From the NCBI GenBank assembly GCA_965221445.1, contig CBDCSF010000013.1:1240001-1304000 (forward strand): DNA of 64,000 nt, written 5' to 3'. Below are positions 34,539 through 43,777 of the stretch, in pieces. Made by a program: the position numbers and the translations under genes. The notes beneath the pieces are model-generated. The model was given only the letters and a program-made list of their open reading frames with translations. It was not told the origin of the DNA and ran no database searches. The DNA comes from MPNP01 sp965221445. Its GTDB lineage: Bacteria; Pseudomonadota; Alphaproteobacteria; Rhodobacterales; Rhodobacteraceae. Numbering within the stretch: position 1 is the stretch's first letter; every line of letters begins with the position of its first letter.

Positions 34539-36983
34539 ATGAAGGGTAGATTCAAGCATCACCTTGAAATTGCTTTTGAGGATTTTGCCTTGTTCGTATG
34601 CCGCTACAGATACCTTGTGATAGCCGGAGTGTTACTCGTTTCAGCCCTAGCTGCAAGTGGGCTTCGTAATATTACGGTTGATACTTCCAACGAATCTTTT
34701 CTTTATCCCGATGATCCGGTTCTGGTACGTTATGAGGAGTTTCGGGATCAATTTGGTCGGGATGATGTGATAATCATCGCAATTTACGGAGAGGCAATCT
34801 TCACCCTGGATTTCCTGTCCAAGCTACAGGACCTTCACCGTGAAATCGAAGATAGTGTACCTCATGTCGCTACCGTAACATCCCTAATCAATATACGAGA
34901 AACACGGGGTGATGGTGATCGGTTGATTGTCGATGACCTCCTGAAAAATTTACCAACTAATGAGTCTGAATTGGTAGATTTACGGAAGCGCGTACTAGCC
35001 AACCCCCTTTACCACAACAGGTTGATCTCCACTGATGGAGATGTAACAACCATTGTTGTTGAACTCGACAGGTTTTCAAGTGAAGGTGGAATTGCAGTTG
35101 ATGAGGCTCTTGCCTTTTTTGATAGTACGGATGTTCAACCAAACATTGATGAAAAATTGACTGATGAGGAGATTCATCAACTTGTATTGGTTATTGATGA
35201 AATAACAGATCAGTTCAGTGTAGATGGTTTCGAAGTAATGGTGGCAGGAACTCCGGCAGTAACTGATAAACTCAAGCTTGCGATGCAAGACGATGTAAGA
35301 AAATTCATACTCTTGGTTTTAGCATTGATCCTTGTACTGTTACTGATTGTCTTTCGAGTAGTTGGTGCAGTTGTACTACCTCTTGCAGTCGTGCTGCTCG
35401 CACTGGTTTCTACTATCGGAATAATGGGACATGTCGGTACTTCAGTGAAACTTCCAACCATTATTCTTCCATCTTTCCTTCTGGCAGTTGGGGTTGGTGC
35501 TGCTATACATTTGCTTGAAATCTGGAAGCAAAAGAGATCTTCCGGTGAACGGGATCATCAAGCCATTGCGAGTGCTGTTGGACATGCAGGTCTTCCGATT
35601 CTACTTACCAGCCTTACGACTGCTGTTGGTCTCGGATCATTTTCGTTTGCCGAGGTTGCCCCAATTGCTGAATTGGGACAATTTTCTGCTATTGGAATAA
35701 TTATAGCCCTGGTATATACATTGTTCCTGCTTCCAGCCGGACTTGCCGTTCTACCTGCTGGCAAGTCTGATGGTGTCCTACCCGGTAGTGATAGGGAGAA
35801 TGATATTATTGGTCGGACATTAGCAAAACTCGCTTCTTGGAGCGTCAGGCACTCAAAGTCTATTTGTACACTCTCTGGCTTTATTTTGGTTATAAGTCTA
35901 CTGGTTGCCGGTCAACTACGGTTTTCCCATGATATATTATCCTGGTTACCACGCGAATGGCCTATCCGACAGGCAACTGAATTGGTTGATCAAAATTTGG
36001 GAGGGTCCGTTTCACTTGAAGTTGTAATTGATACCAAAGTCGAAAATGGGTTGCACGATCGTACCACACTGGTCAAAATTGATACTCTGGCTCAGGAAAT
36101 TGAAGATGTTCCTATTGGAGAAATTACAGTAGGTAGCGCTTGGTCAGTTGCTGGACTTCTGAAGGAGATCCATCAAGCTTTGAATGAGAACCAGCCCGAA
36201 TATTACCGCATTCCAGAAAATGAACTTCTGATCCCACAGGAATTTATCCTTTTTGAAAATTCGGGTTCCGATGATGTGGAGGACCTTGTTGATTCAAGTT
36301 TCCGAACTGCCCGTTTGAGTTTGCGGGTTCCCTGGCGGGACACCCTGGAATATTCTCCCTTCATCGACCGTGTAAATGACAGGTTTGATGAGGCTTTTGC
36401 AGATTCTGCAACTATTGAGGTAACTGGCATGATGAGTCTGTTCAGCAGAACACTGGAAGCAGCCATATATACCACTGCCAAAAGCTACACGATTGCATTT
36501 GGTGCAATCACATTAATGATGATATTACTGATTGGACGTATAGGTACCGGTTTGATTAGTATGATTCCCAACTTGGCTCCTATTGCGATTACCCTGGCAC
36601 TGATGCAGGTCACGGGTATTCCTCTCAATTTGTTTACAATGCTGGTTGCCTCAATAGCGATAGGTCTTGCTGTGGACGATACGGTTCATTTCATGCACCA
36701 CTTTCATCGTTACTTTGAAAAAGAAGGAAATGTTGAAATTGCTGTTTGTAAAACACTACAAACTTCAGGTCGTGCCATGCTGACCACTTCGGTTATTCTT
36801 TCCGCAGGTTTTTTCATTTTCTGTTTTGCCAGCATGAATAACATGATTCAATTTGGTTTGTTAACAGGTATTACGATCCTGTTGGCACTTGTTGCAGATT
36901 TCGTTCTGGCCCCGGCGTTGATGGGCCTTCGTTATGACAGTACAATCAGAAGTAAAAACCAACAAAAGGGGCAAGACTTATGA
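34539..36983 (+). CDS. RND/MMPL-family inner-membrane exporter
   Basis: An 814-residue transporter of the MMPL/HpnN type with two repeats, each a transmembrane helix, a periplasmic loop of about 200 residues and a five-helix bundle. Bundle 1 lies at about 255-410 (FILLVLALILVLLLIVFRV through FLLPAGLAVLPAG), bundle 2 at about 650-800, with the charged GLAVDDTVHFMHHF segment typical of proton-coupled sterol-sensing-type bundles. ATG at 34539 is preceded by AAGGTTGGAAAA. Its stop overlaps the next gene by 4 nt. Together with the two following genes it forms an inner membrane/periplasm/outer membrane export set; lipid or hydrophobic cargo is likely by family, not shown. Confidence 0.88.
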   Translation: MKGRFKHHLEIAFEDFALFVCRYRYLVIAGVLLVSALAASGLRNITVDTSNESFLYPDDPVLVRYEEFRDQFGRDDVIIIAIYGEAIFTLDFLSKLQDLHREIEDSVPHVATVTSLINIRETRGDGDRLIVDDLLKNLPTNESELVDLRKRVLANPLYHNRLISTDGDVTTIVVELDRFSSEGGIAVDEALAFFDSTDVQPNIDEKLTDEEIHQLVLVIDEITDQFSVDGFEVMVAGTPAVTDKLKLAMQDDVRKFILLVLALILVLLLIVFRVVGAVVLPLAVVLLALVSTIGIMGHVGTSVKLPTIILPSFLLAVGVGAAIHLLEIWKQKRSSGERDHQAIASAVGHAGLPILLTSLTTAVGLGSFSFAEVAPIAELGQFSAIGIIIALVYTLFLLPAGLAVLPAGKSDGVLPGSDRENDIIGRTLAKLASWSVRHSKSICTLSGFILVISLLVAGQLRFSHDILSWLPREWPIRQATELVDQNLGGSVSLEVVIDTKVENGLHDRTTLVKIDTLAQEIEDVPIGEITVGSAWSVAGLLKEIHQALNENQPEYYRIPENELLIPQEFILFENSGSDDVEDLVDSSFRTARLSLRVPWRDTLEYSPFIDRVNDRFDEAFADSATIEVTGMMSLFSRTLEAAIYTTAKSYTIAFGAITLMMILLIGRIGTGLISMIPNLAPIAITLALMQVTGIPLNLFTMLVASIAIGLAVDDTVHFMHHFHRYFEKEGNVEIAVCKTLQTSGRAMLTTSVILSAGFFIFCFASMNNMIQFGLLTGITILLALVADFVLAPALMGLRYDSTIRSKNQQKGQDL

Positions 36984-37777
36984 AGTTATTACTGAATTTA
37001 TTAGCTGGATTTTCCCTGCTATATTTGATCCCCTTGTCTGCAAATGCAGCCGATTCCGGGTTGGAAATCATGACCTTGGTGGAGGCCCGTGATGATGGTG
37101 ACAATAGAACCGAAAGCATTATCATGATACTGATTGACAAAAACGGACATGAGCGTCAACGACAGTTACAAAGTTTTCGCAAGGACCAAGGATCAACTGT
37201 CATGCAACTGCTTTTCTTCCTTGAACCTGCGAACGTACGAAATACCGGGTTTCTGACTTACGACTACCAGGATCCAAGTCGTGACAATGATCAATGGATT
37301 TATCTGCCTGAATTGCATAAGACCAAGCGAATAGCCAGTTCGGATAAATCACAACCATTTATGGGTTCCGATTTTTCGTATGCCGACATGACAAGAAGAG
37401 TACTTGATGAATGGACCTTCAAAGTGCTTGGTGAGAAAGAAGTAAGGGGGGAAATGACTTGGCTGATCGAGGCAGTTCCCGTCTCAAAAGAGGTGGAAAA
37501 ACGTTATGGATATTCAAAGTCGGTCCTATTTGTTCAACCAGAACTTAACATGGTTGTCCGGGCAGTACATTGGTTAACAGATGGAAAGTTAAAGTACCTC
37601 GATATTACCAGATTGGAAGAGATTGATGGTGTTTGGACTGCAATGGAACTGGACATGCGCACCGTACAAGGTAAAGAAACAATCCATCGGACGATTATGA
37701 GGTTTGGGAATGTCCGATATAATCAGGAGCTTGATGAGAACAGTTTTACCCAACGCCAACTTGAAAAAGGGATATGA
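36980..37777 (+). CDS. Outer-membrane lipoprotein-sorting protein (LolA-like periplasmic protein)
   Basis: A 265-residue periplasmic protein with a cleavable signal peptide (residues 1-23, ending SANA). The mature part fits the LolA/LolB-like beta half-barrel family that accompanies MMPL exporters: LIDKNGHERQRQLQSF, FLTYDYQDPSRDNDQWIYLPEL and the DFSYADMT motif about residue 131 are characteristic. It would carry the hydrophobic cargo across the periplasm. The ATG overlaps the exporter stop by 4 nt and its stop overlaps the next gene's start, so the three are translated together. Confidence 0.85.
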   Translation: MKLLLNLLAGFSLLYLIPLSANAADSGLEIMTLVEARDDGDNRTESIIMILIDKNGHERQRQLQSFRKDQGSTVMQLLFFLEPANVRNTGFLTYDYQDPSRDNDQWIYLPELHKTKRIASSDKSQPFMGSDFSYADMTRRVLDEWTFKVLGEKEVRGEMTWLIEAVPVSKEVEKRYGYSKSVLFVQPELNMVVRAVHWLTDGKLKYLDITRLEEIDGVWTAMELDMRTVQGKETIHRTIMRFGNVRYNQELDENSFTQRQLEKGI

Positions 37778-39240
37778 TCCGTCCTACGTTCTTGGCTGTC
37801 CTGGTATTAGGTGCATTTGCAAATCCTTGTTTTGGGGAAATTTCTCTGGAAGATGCTCTTGAGGGATTTGGTTATGATGATCCGAATGGGGAGGAAAATG
37901 AACCAAGTATAGACTCTGTTGGGAAAGATATTTCGAATTTGGACGATATCTTGGGTGAATTTGAATCACAGGATGGAACAACGCCTATAACAACTTCTGA
38001 AGTCCCTGAAATTACTGGAATGAATACTCCATCCGCTAGGATAAGCGGATCAATTAGGCAGAAGTTTATTATTAATTTTTCACATGATGCTCCAGAAGCA
38101 AGTAATTTTGATTATCGGGGATTATCATCCATGAGTACACGCCTGGATTTGTCGTTTGAAAGCAAATTTCCCAACGAATTTCGTGTACTTCTAACTGGCC
38201 ATTTTCTTCTTGATCCGATTCAACCAAAACAGGCTTTACCATTTCGTACTGTTAAGACGACCAGTTCTAATGATTATGAAATGGAAATTGGGGAAGCCTT
38301 TATTCAGGGTCCCTTGTCGGATTCGATGGATTTGACATTAGGACGACAAATCTTGGTTTGGGGTCGCTCCGATCAGTTTCGGGTAACCGACATACTTAAC
38401 CCTGTTGATAATCGAATGCCTGGACTTACTGATGTCAAGGACCTTCGGTTACCTGTAACAATGGCTCGCCTGGACCTGTATTCAGGCCCGTGGACATCAA
38501 GTTTTATACTGGTACCAGAACGACGATTTGACAGAGCAGCTGAACCGGGAAGTGATTATTATTTCGGTCCTGATACTCTCCCACCTCGGGAATATTCGGA
38601 GGGACAGTTTGGAAAACCTGACCTTGCGTTTGCCCTAACCGGAACATTTTCGGGGTGGGACCTGTCATTTTATTCAGCACGGCTGTTTAGTCGAAGCCCT
38701 TATACCGATATTGAGCAAGATAGACCAAAGCATAAACATCAGCGAATAACAATGTTGGGTTCTGCAGCCAATCTCGTTGTTGGAAGTTGGTTAATGAAAA
38801 CCGAAATTGCTGTCTATAAAGATTTGCGTTTTTCTAATTTACCCGATAGCAATTTCCAGCAAATTACGGCACTGGCAGGAGTCGAATATTCTGGTATTGT
38901 GGATACAACGCTTGCTCTTGAGTTTGCTTCGAGCCATATATCTGATTTTGATAAGAGATTATTGGCACAACCAAATCCCAGAAAAGAAAATGAAACCACA
39001 ATGGGATTACGTATAGGCAAAATTTTCCTGAATGATTCCCTGGATTTATCAATGGCAATAAGGGCCCCTACTCCCATTGGTAATAATGGAGGTCTCGTAC
39101 GAACGCAGGCAACCTATAACCTCAATGATTCGGTCGAACTTTATGGCGGAACTCTTCTGTACTTCCGGGGAGAGAGCCTCCCATACAGAAAAATCGCAGA
39201 TAATGATCGCCTGTTTTTTGGGCTAAATTATTACTTTTGA
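37774..39240 (+). CDS. DUF1302-like outer-membrane protein
   Basis: A 488-residue protein with a signal peptide (1-21, ending CFGE), an acidic N-terminal linker (22-85) and a C-terminal domain of alternating beta strands from about residue 90. The block GRQILVWGRSDQFRVTDILNPVDNR at about 190-213 is the signature of the DUF1302 family of outer-membrane barrels that accompany RND/LolA-like genes. It ends in an aromatic residue (NYYF), as barrels folded by Bam usually do. Last gene of the three-gene operon; it would be the outer-membrane partner. Confidence 0.75.
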   Translation: MIRPTFLAVLVLGAFANPCFGEISLEDALEGFGYDDPNGEENEPSIDSVGKDISNLDDILGEFESQDGTTPITTSEVPEITGMNTPSARISGSIRQKFIINFSHDAPEASNFDYRGLSSMSTRLDLSFESKFPNEFRVLLTGHFLLDPIQPKQALPFRTVKTTSSNDYEMEIGEAFIQGPLSDSMDLTLGRQILVWGRSDQFRVTDILNPVDNRMPGLTDVKDLRLPVTMARLDLYSGPWTSSFILVPERRFDRAAEPGSDYYFGPDTLPPREYSEGQFGKPDLAFALTGTFSGWDLSFYSARLFSRSPYTDIEQDRPKHKHQRITMLGSAANLVVGSWLMKTEIAVYKDLRFSNLPDSNFQQITALAGVEYSGIVDTTLALEFASSHISDFDKRLLAQPNPRKENETTMGLRIGKIFLNDSLDLSMAIRAPTPIGNNGGLVRTQATYNLNDSVELYGGTLLYFRGESLPYRKIADNDRLFFGLNYYF

Positions 39241-39352
39241 AATCAGAGAAAGATGAATCAACGCTATCAGTAAATATGATGTCACTAGATTAATGAGGGA
39301 AATCAGGGGCTTGACGAGTTTATGTGTACCTGAACGGTCTGGGAGGCCATTT

Positions 39353-39409
39353 CCCTGAAATGGTAAAATATTTCTGAAAACAGGCCTCAATTGATTTTTT
39401 TAAGTTCAT
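39353..39409 (-). pseudogene. Remnant of a second DUF805 gene
   Basis: Starting at the ATG 39409-39407, 19 codons read like the N terminus of the DUF805 gene 500 bp away: KKSIEACFQKYFTISG here against LKSLEVCFLNYFTFSG there, and the bases before it keep the same AGGAGAGATG-like ribosome site. After residue 19 the similarity stops abruptly. It looks like the stump of a lost tandem copy. Confidence 0.55.
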
Positions 39410-39534
39410 ACATCTCTCCTACCTTTGATAATTACCCCGCATTAAGGACTATTTACCTTATGGTGAATTCTATCTAGAAAAAGTCCCTGACTTAAATAGG
39501 CATATGAGAAATAACCAAAACTTTCCCTTGGCCA

Positions 39535-39906
39535 TCAGGTTTCGGTAAGTTTGTTTAAATCCATACTTTCTACATCCGCAAAGCCATCTTCATTCAATGG
39601 AGGTCCATATTTGTTAGAACCTTTTTCCGGATCTGCTATTAGGAACATAATAATAATAATCCAGCCAATTATGGGGAATACCCATAACAATTGCCACCAA
39701 CCACTTTTTCCGGTATCATGAAGCCTGCGGCTTCCGACAGCTAAACCGGGAATTAGGAACGCAAGAAAAAGTACTGATTCAGGCCCACCTAAACCAACCA
39801 CAATAAAATTAAATAATGCAAACCACCAATATTCCCTTTTCGAGGCACGACCTGAAAAGGTGAAATAATTCAGAAAACAGACTTCCAGAGACTTCAGAAA
39901 ACCCAT
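39535..39906 (-). CDS. DUF805 inner-membrane protein
   Basis: A 123-residue membrane protein with the DUF805 signature: an N-terminal FLNYFTFSGRASKREYWWF segment, hydrophobic stretches, the conserved polar loop GSRRLHDTGKSGWWQLL, a second membrane segment and the LIADPEKGSNKYGPP tail. Three to four membrane helices are likely. I use the ATG at 39906 (MGFLKSLEVC), which has GGGGAGAGG about 6 nt upstream; a further upstream ATG gives an unconserved 17-residue extension. Function of the family is unknown. Confidence 0.85.
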   Translation of the reverse strand: MGFLKSLEVCFLNYFTFSGRASKREYWWFALFNFIVVGLGGPESVLFLAFLIPGLAVGSRRLHDTGKSGWWQLLWVFPIIGWIIIIMFLIADPEKGSNKYGPPLNEDGFADVESMDLNKLTET

Positions 39907-40031
39907 ACATCCTCTCCCCTTGTTTAATCTTTCATTGCTTATAGATAATTTATTCAATCAATATTTACACCTGCCGGAAGATCAATTCCGTTGTAACTTT
40001 TTTTTGTTTCTATTCATTGGTGTGTTAACAA

Positions 40032-40778
40032 ATGTTCCTTATCCTACCTTTTCGAGACCATAATCCCTCTAAAAGGAAACCGTTTGTAAATTATTTGCTC
40101 ATTGCGGCTTGTATCTTGGCTTACATTTTCAACGACGGTACGATTAATTTTGAGCACCAACTACTTTATGCACTTTATCCCTTTGAAATTCTTAACCTAA
40201 ACCGATTTGAAACTTTCCTAACTTCCATTTTTCTTCACAATGATCTCAAGCATCTTTTCTACAACATGCTGTTTTTGTACCTATTTGGTGATAATCTTGA
40301 AGATACCCTGGGGCATTTCCGGTACTTGTTGTTCTACCTTGTCTGCGGGCTGGGAGCCAGCATAATCTATATAATTTCCTGTTATTATTCCGGTGAGTTT
40401 TTTGTACCAGTTGTTGGTGCTTCCGGGGCAATAAGCGGTGTTATTGGAGGATATCTACTCCTATTCCCCAGAGCAAAAATCGATTTTATATTCTGGTTGG
40501 TAATAATTTTCAGAAGATTTTCACTCAATGCCTGGTTTGTTTTGGGTGGATGGATATTGTTGGAGATTTGGGATGTTTACTCTGGATCCTTTCTTACCAG
40601 CGGGGTTGCAACCTTTGCACACTTGGGGGGCTTTTTTTGCGGTCTGGTTCTTATATTTCCCAAATGGAATAAATTGGGAGGTTTAAAATATTGGCAAGAA
40701 ACTGGAGGTACTCCCGAGCATCCCGAGGCCCCAATAGATAACCGTCCTGTCAAAATTCCCTATGTAAAAAGGAGATAG
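40032..40778 (+). CDS. Rhomboid-family intramembrane serine protease
   Basis: A 248-residue membrane protein with six or seven predicted helices. The catalytic serine lies in VVGASGAISG (Ser131, the GxSG motif) and the catalytic histidine in ATFAHLGGFFCG (His197); the oxyanion-region HLFYNMLFLYLFGDNLE with Asn78 is also present. It should therefore be an active protease that cuts transmembrane helices near their ends. Substrates are unknown. It opens with ILPFRDHNPSKRKPFVNYLLI, typical of the proteobacterial group with a short cytoplasmic head. Stands alone. Confidence 0.88.
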   Translation: MFLILPFRDHNPSKRKPFVNYLLIAACILAYIFNDGTINFEHQLLYALYPFEILNLNRFETFLTSIFLHNDLKHLFYNMLFLYLFGDNLEDTLGHFRYLLFYLVCGLGASIIYIISCYYSGEFFVPVVGASGAISGVIGGYLLLFPRAKIDFIFWLVIIFRRFSLNAWFVLGGWILLEIWDVYSGSFLTSGVATFAHLGGFFCGLVLIFPKWNKLGGLKYWQETGGTPEHPEAPIDNRPVKIPYVKRR

Positions 40779-40813
40779 ACCTGTGAAGTCGACAATTGCC
40801 AGCTGTGGATTGC

Positions 40814-41512
40814 CTAGTTTATGGCACTTAAGGTTGCCACCTTGACTTTTTCTACACTACATCCTCTCAGTTTGCCATTGATCGTTTCAAATCCCGGTCT
40901 GTTGGTATATTCTCTTTCCTCTGCCGTATATACACCGTCAAGTGGATCAGGGGTCCACCATTTCCTGCTGCCATAAAGATTACCATTCCACTTGCCTACA
41001 AGTGTTCTGTCTATGAAACCATCACCATTGGAATCAATAAATGCCCTGTGGTTCTCTCCATCAAATCTGATTTCGTCAAACCAAATCCAGACTACAGGCT
41101 TCCCTTTGGGCTTGAATTCCAGTGACAATTTACAAATTGTGAAATCACTTCCTTCTTTCTTGTAAACTAAAGGGGATATGAAGCCATACACAGTGTTATT
41201 TTGGATAGTTATATTTCCAATTTTGGGTGATTGAAACCTGGGAAAGGTCGGACTTCTTATTTGAGTGACCATAAATTCCTTTCCACCCTCCTGGCTACTC
41301 TGACAATGGACTTTACTGTCAATAGACTTATAGCTGCAAAGCTTGTTGTTTTCTACGCTTCCAAGGATGGAAATTACGGGTGGAATAGGGATTTCACTCG
41401 TACCTGTGATTACTGTTGAATCCATGCCCCATACCATGTGGGACGGATGCAAGGCAAAAAGCAGTAACAAGAAAATCCAATATATTTCTTTTGTAGTTTC
41501 TTCTTTCTTCAT
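40814..41512 (-). CDS. Secreted protein of unknown function with an EF-hand-like calcium loop
   Basis: A 232-residue protein I do not recognise. Residues 6-22 form a signal-peptide core after a short charged start (MKKEETTKEIYWI). The middle contains DSNGDGFIDRT at about 160-170, a textbook D-x-N/D-x-D-G calcium-binding loop of the kind found in dockerins and EF-hands, though only one is visible. Two cysteines near 53 and 64 and one near 216 could form disulfides in the periplasm. It lies 106 nt downstream of tctA on the same strand and could be read through from that operon, but nothing ties it to transport. Confidence 0.55.
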   Translation of the reverse strand: MKKEETTKEIYWIFLLLLFALHPSHMVWGMDSTVITGTSEIPIPPVISILGSVENNKLCSYKSIDSKVHCQSSQEGGKEFMVTQIRSPTFPRFQSPKIGNITIQNNTVYGFISPLVYKKEGSDFTICKLSLEFKPKGKPVVWIWFDEIRFDGENHRAFIDSNGDGFIDRTLVGKWNGNLYGSRKWWTPDPLDGVYTAEEREYTNRPGFETINGKLRGCSVEKVKVATLSAIN

Positions 41513-41618
41513 AGTTATCCTCCTCTTTTTTATTTTCGGAGGAGGATTAGAAACTTCAGTTATAAATCTTCATTCCACATTTGGATTTATGTGGAAAAGT
41601 TATCCAAAGGGATATGGC

Positions 41619-43148
41619 CTAAGAAGCTCTGGAGACCCTTATTCTCTTTCTTATGAAGCCGTATAAAGGCAACAAAAGCAGGATTATGGCAACTATCGTT
41701 ATTGGTCCTGAAATTGGCCTTTCAAGGAATATCATCCAGCTGCCATCCGACAACAAAAGGGATTGTCGAAGTTTGGGTTCTGCTATAGGGCCCAGGACTA
41801 TAGCCAGGACAGCAGGTGCCAAAGGATAATCCAGAATTCTCAATAGAAAAGCACCAATACCAAAGATCAGCATTAGCCATACATCATAGATGTTCTGGTA
41901 GGCTGCATACGTCCCCACGACCGACAACACAAAAATCAGTGGTGCCAGAATGGAAAATGGCATCCTTAAAACCTTGAGAAATAACGGAATACAAGCCAGA
42001 TTGACTACAACGGCAATTACGTTTGAAATGTAAAAGGACCCGATCAAGGGCCAGACAAATTCTGGTTGTTCGGAAAACAACAGAGGACCGGGTTGTAACC
42101 CCCAAATAACCATTCCTGCAAGTAAAACGGCCGTTGTTGGAGATCCTGGAATACCAAGGGTCATCATGGGAAGCATCGCACCGGTTGAAGCTGAGTTGTT
42201 TGCTGCTTCAGGTGCAGCTACCCCATCAGCCCTTCCCTTCCCAAACTCCTCCTGATTTTTTGAGACCATTTTGGTAACGCCATATGCCATCAGGGAACCG
42301 GGAGTTGCGCCTGCTGCTGGTAAAATTCCTACGAAAAACCCCAGAAAGGAACCAATGGTTGTTCCACGCCACGCTTCAGGGAAAGTCTTTACAGCTTTCC
42401 AGACGCGTGCCAAGGTTATGTTGGCTTCGGTCATCTTAAACGAATCCCTTGTGGAATTAATGGTCCATAACATTTCACCAATACCGTAAACACCTATGGC
42501 AAGAACCAGGAATTGTATTCCACGACTGAACCATTCGGTTGAGTCAAAAAGCAATAATCTTGGTGCACCCGAAATTATGTCAAACCCAACAGCGGACATG
42601 ACCAAACCGAAACAAATGGAAATGATGGTTTTTGGAATATCGTCACCTCCGAGACCTATAAATGTTGCAAAGGCCAGGAGCATGAGGGCAAAAATTTCGG
42701 GATTACCAAATTTCAAAGCAACTGATGCCAGTAAGGGCGCTGCACCAGTAAAAATGACATTTGAAAGCGTACCTCCTGCAAAGGAGGCAATGGCTGCGAT
42801 AACCAAGGCTTTTTCAGCATTACCGCTCAAAGCCATCGGTCGACCATCAAAGGTCGTGGCAACAGCTGTAGAAGCACCTGGAATCCCCAAGGTTATGGAA
42901 GAAATTGCACCCCCATACATGGCACCGTAATAGATAGCTGCCAAAAAAATCATCGGGGCCGAGATTGTACCCGTCATCTCCTGTATGACGAAGGTAAATG
43001 GCAACAGGATGGCAACTCCATTAACTGAGCCCAATCCAGGCATGGCTCCAACAAAAAGCCCGATGACTACACCAAGGAAGGCAAGGCCAAGATTGGTGGG
43101 TTGGAGTGCAGCCCATACACCATCTAGTAAAAGAGATATAACTTCCAT
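41619..43148 (-). CDS. tctA: Tripartite tricarboxylate transporter, large membrane subunit TctA
   Basis: A 509-residue inner-membrane protein with about 11-12 helices. It has the TctA signatures GLFVGAMPGLGSVNGVAILLP (near residue 30-50), YYGAMYGGAISSITLGIPG and, in the second half, GILPAAGATPGSLMAYG and PEAANNSASTGAMLPMMTLGIPG. The two GxxxG-type blocks mark the pseudo-twofold transport core, driven by an ion gradient. Third gene of a tctCBA operon read from 44749 downwards; 54 nt follow tctB. Confidence 0.94.
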   Translation of the reverse strand: MEVISLLLDGVWAALQPTNLGLAFLGVVIGLFVGAMPGLGSVNGVAILLPFTFVIQEMTGTISAPMIFLAAIYYGAMYGGAISSITLGIPGASTAVATTFDGRPMALSGNAEKALVIAAIASFAGGTLSNVIFTGAAPLLASVALKFGNPEIFALMLLAFATFIGLGGDDIPKTIISICFGLVMSAVGFDIISGAPRLLLFDSTEWFSRGIQFLVLAIGVYGIGEMLWTINSTRDSFKMTEANITLARVWKAVKTFPEAWRGTTIGSFLGFFVGILPAAGATPGSLMAYGVTKMVSKNQEEFGKGRADGVAAPEAANNSASTGAMLPMMTLGIPGSPTTAVLLAGMVIWGLQPGPLLFSEQPEFVWPLIGSFYISNVIAVVVNLACIPLFLKVLRMPFSILAPLIFVLSVVGTYAAYQNIYDVWLMLIFGIGAFLLRILDYPLAPAVLAIVLGPIAEPKLRQSLLLSDGSWMIFLERPISGPITIVAIILLLLPLYGFIRKRIRVSRAS

Positions 43149-43202
43149 TTAAATTCTTCTAAAATGACAGGTAAGTTTTCAATCCAAAAATTTTGAATTG
43201 AA

Positions 43203-43736
43203 TTACAAGAAAATTTCATATAGCGGGAGGAATAGCGGTTCCAGTGCTCCTTTGGGGAGAACAATTCGCATAGCCACATCAAAGAAAAAGAAACAGAAAA
43301 CAGCTACACTAATACCGATTATTGTAGCCAACCACCAAGGATGCTTACCGAGGAAAAAAATATAATAAAACAGGAATATGGGTATGGCTCCATAAAAACC
43401 AATCAAACCAATTAAAAACATAAAGCAGACCAACCCGCCACCAACCAGAGCAAACATTTTTACTCCATAGGCATCTAGGTATCGCTCTGTTGATTGTGAG
43501 GGTATGGATCGCCGGCGGAACCAGTTGATTCCAACCATAACCGAACAAATAAACATGGCAAGTGAAAGCCAAAACGGCCAAAACCCACTGCCAGGGCCTT
43601 CATTATTTACATTTATTCCTATGTTGGCAAATCTAACAGCGGTTGGATCCCAGGATGGCCCCTCGCCACTTTCCCACATAAGATAGAGGGAGAAGAAAGC
43701 TATAGCAAAAGCTGTAACAAGCTCAGCTAACCTCAT
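43203..43736 (-). CDS. tctB: Tripartite tricarboxylate transporter, small membrane subunit TctB
   Basis: A 177-residue membrane protein with four predicted helices, the size and layout of TctB. It begins RLAELVTAFAIAFFSLYLMWES and has GSGFWPFWLSLAMFICSVMVG in the second helix, both typical. TctB is the poorly conserved small subunit that associates with TctA. Position between tctC and tctA supports the call more than the sequence itself. Confidence 0.87.
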   Translation of the reverse strand: MRLAELVTAFAIAFFSLYLMWESGEGPSWDPTAVRFANIGINVNNEGPGSGFWPFWLSLAMFICSVMVGINWFRRRSIPSQSTERYLDAYGVKMFALVGGGLVCFMFLIGLIGFYGAIPIFLFYYIFFLGKHPWWLATIIGISVAVFCFFFFDVAMRIVLPKGALEPLFLPLYEIFL

Positions 43737-43777
43737 TCTTCCCCCATCTAAATTCTAAACTTAACTCCCGAATAAGA

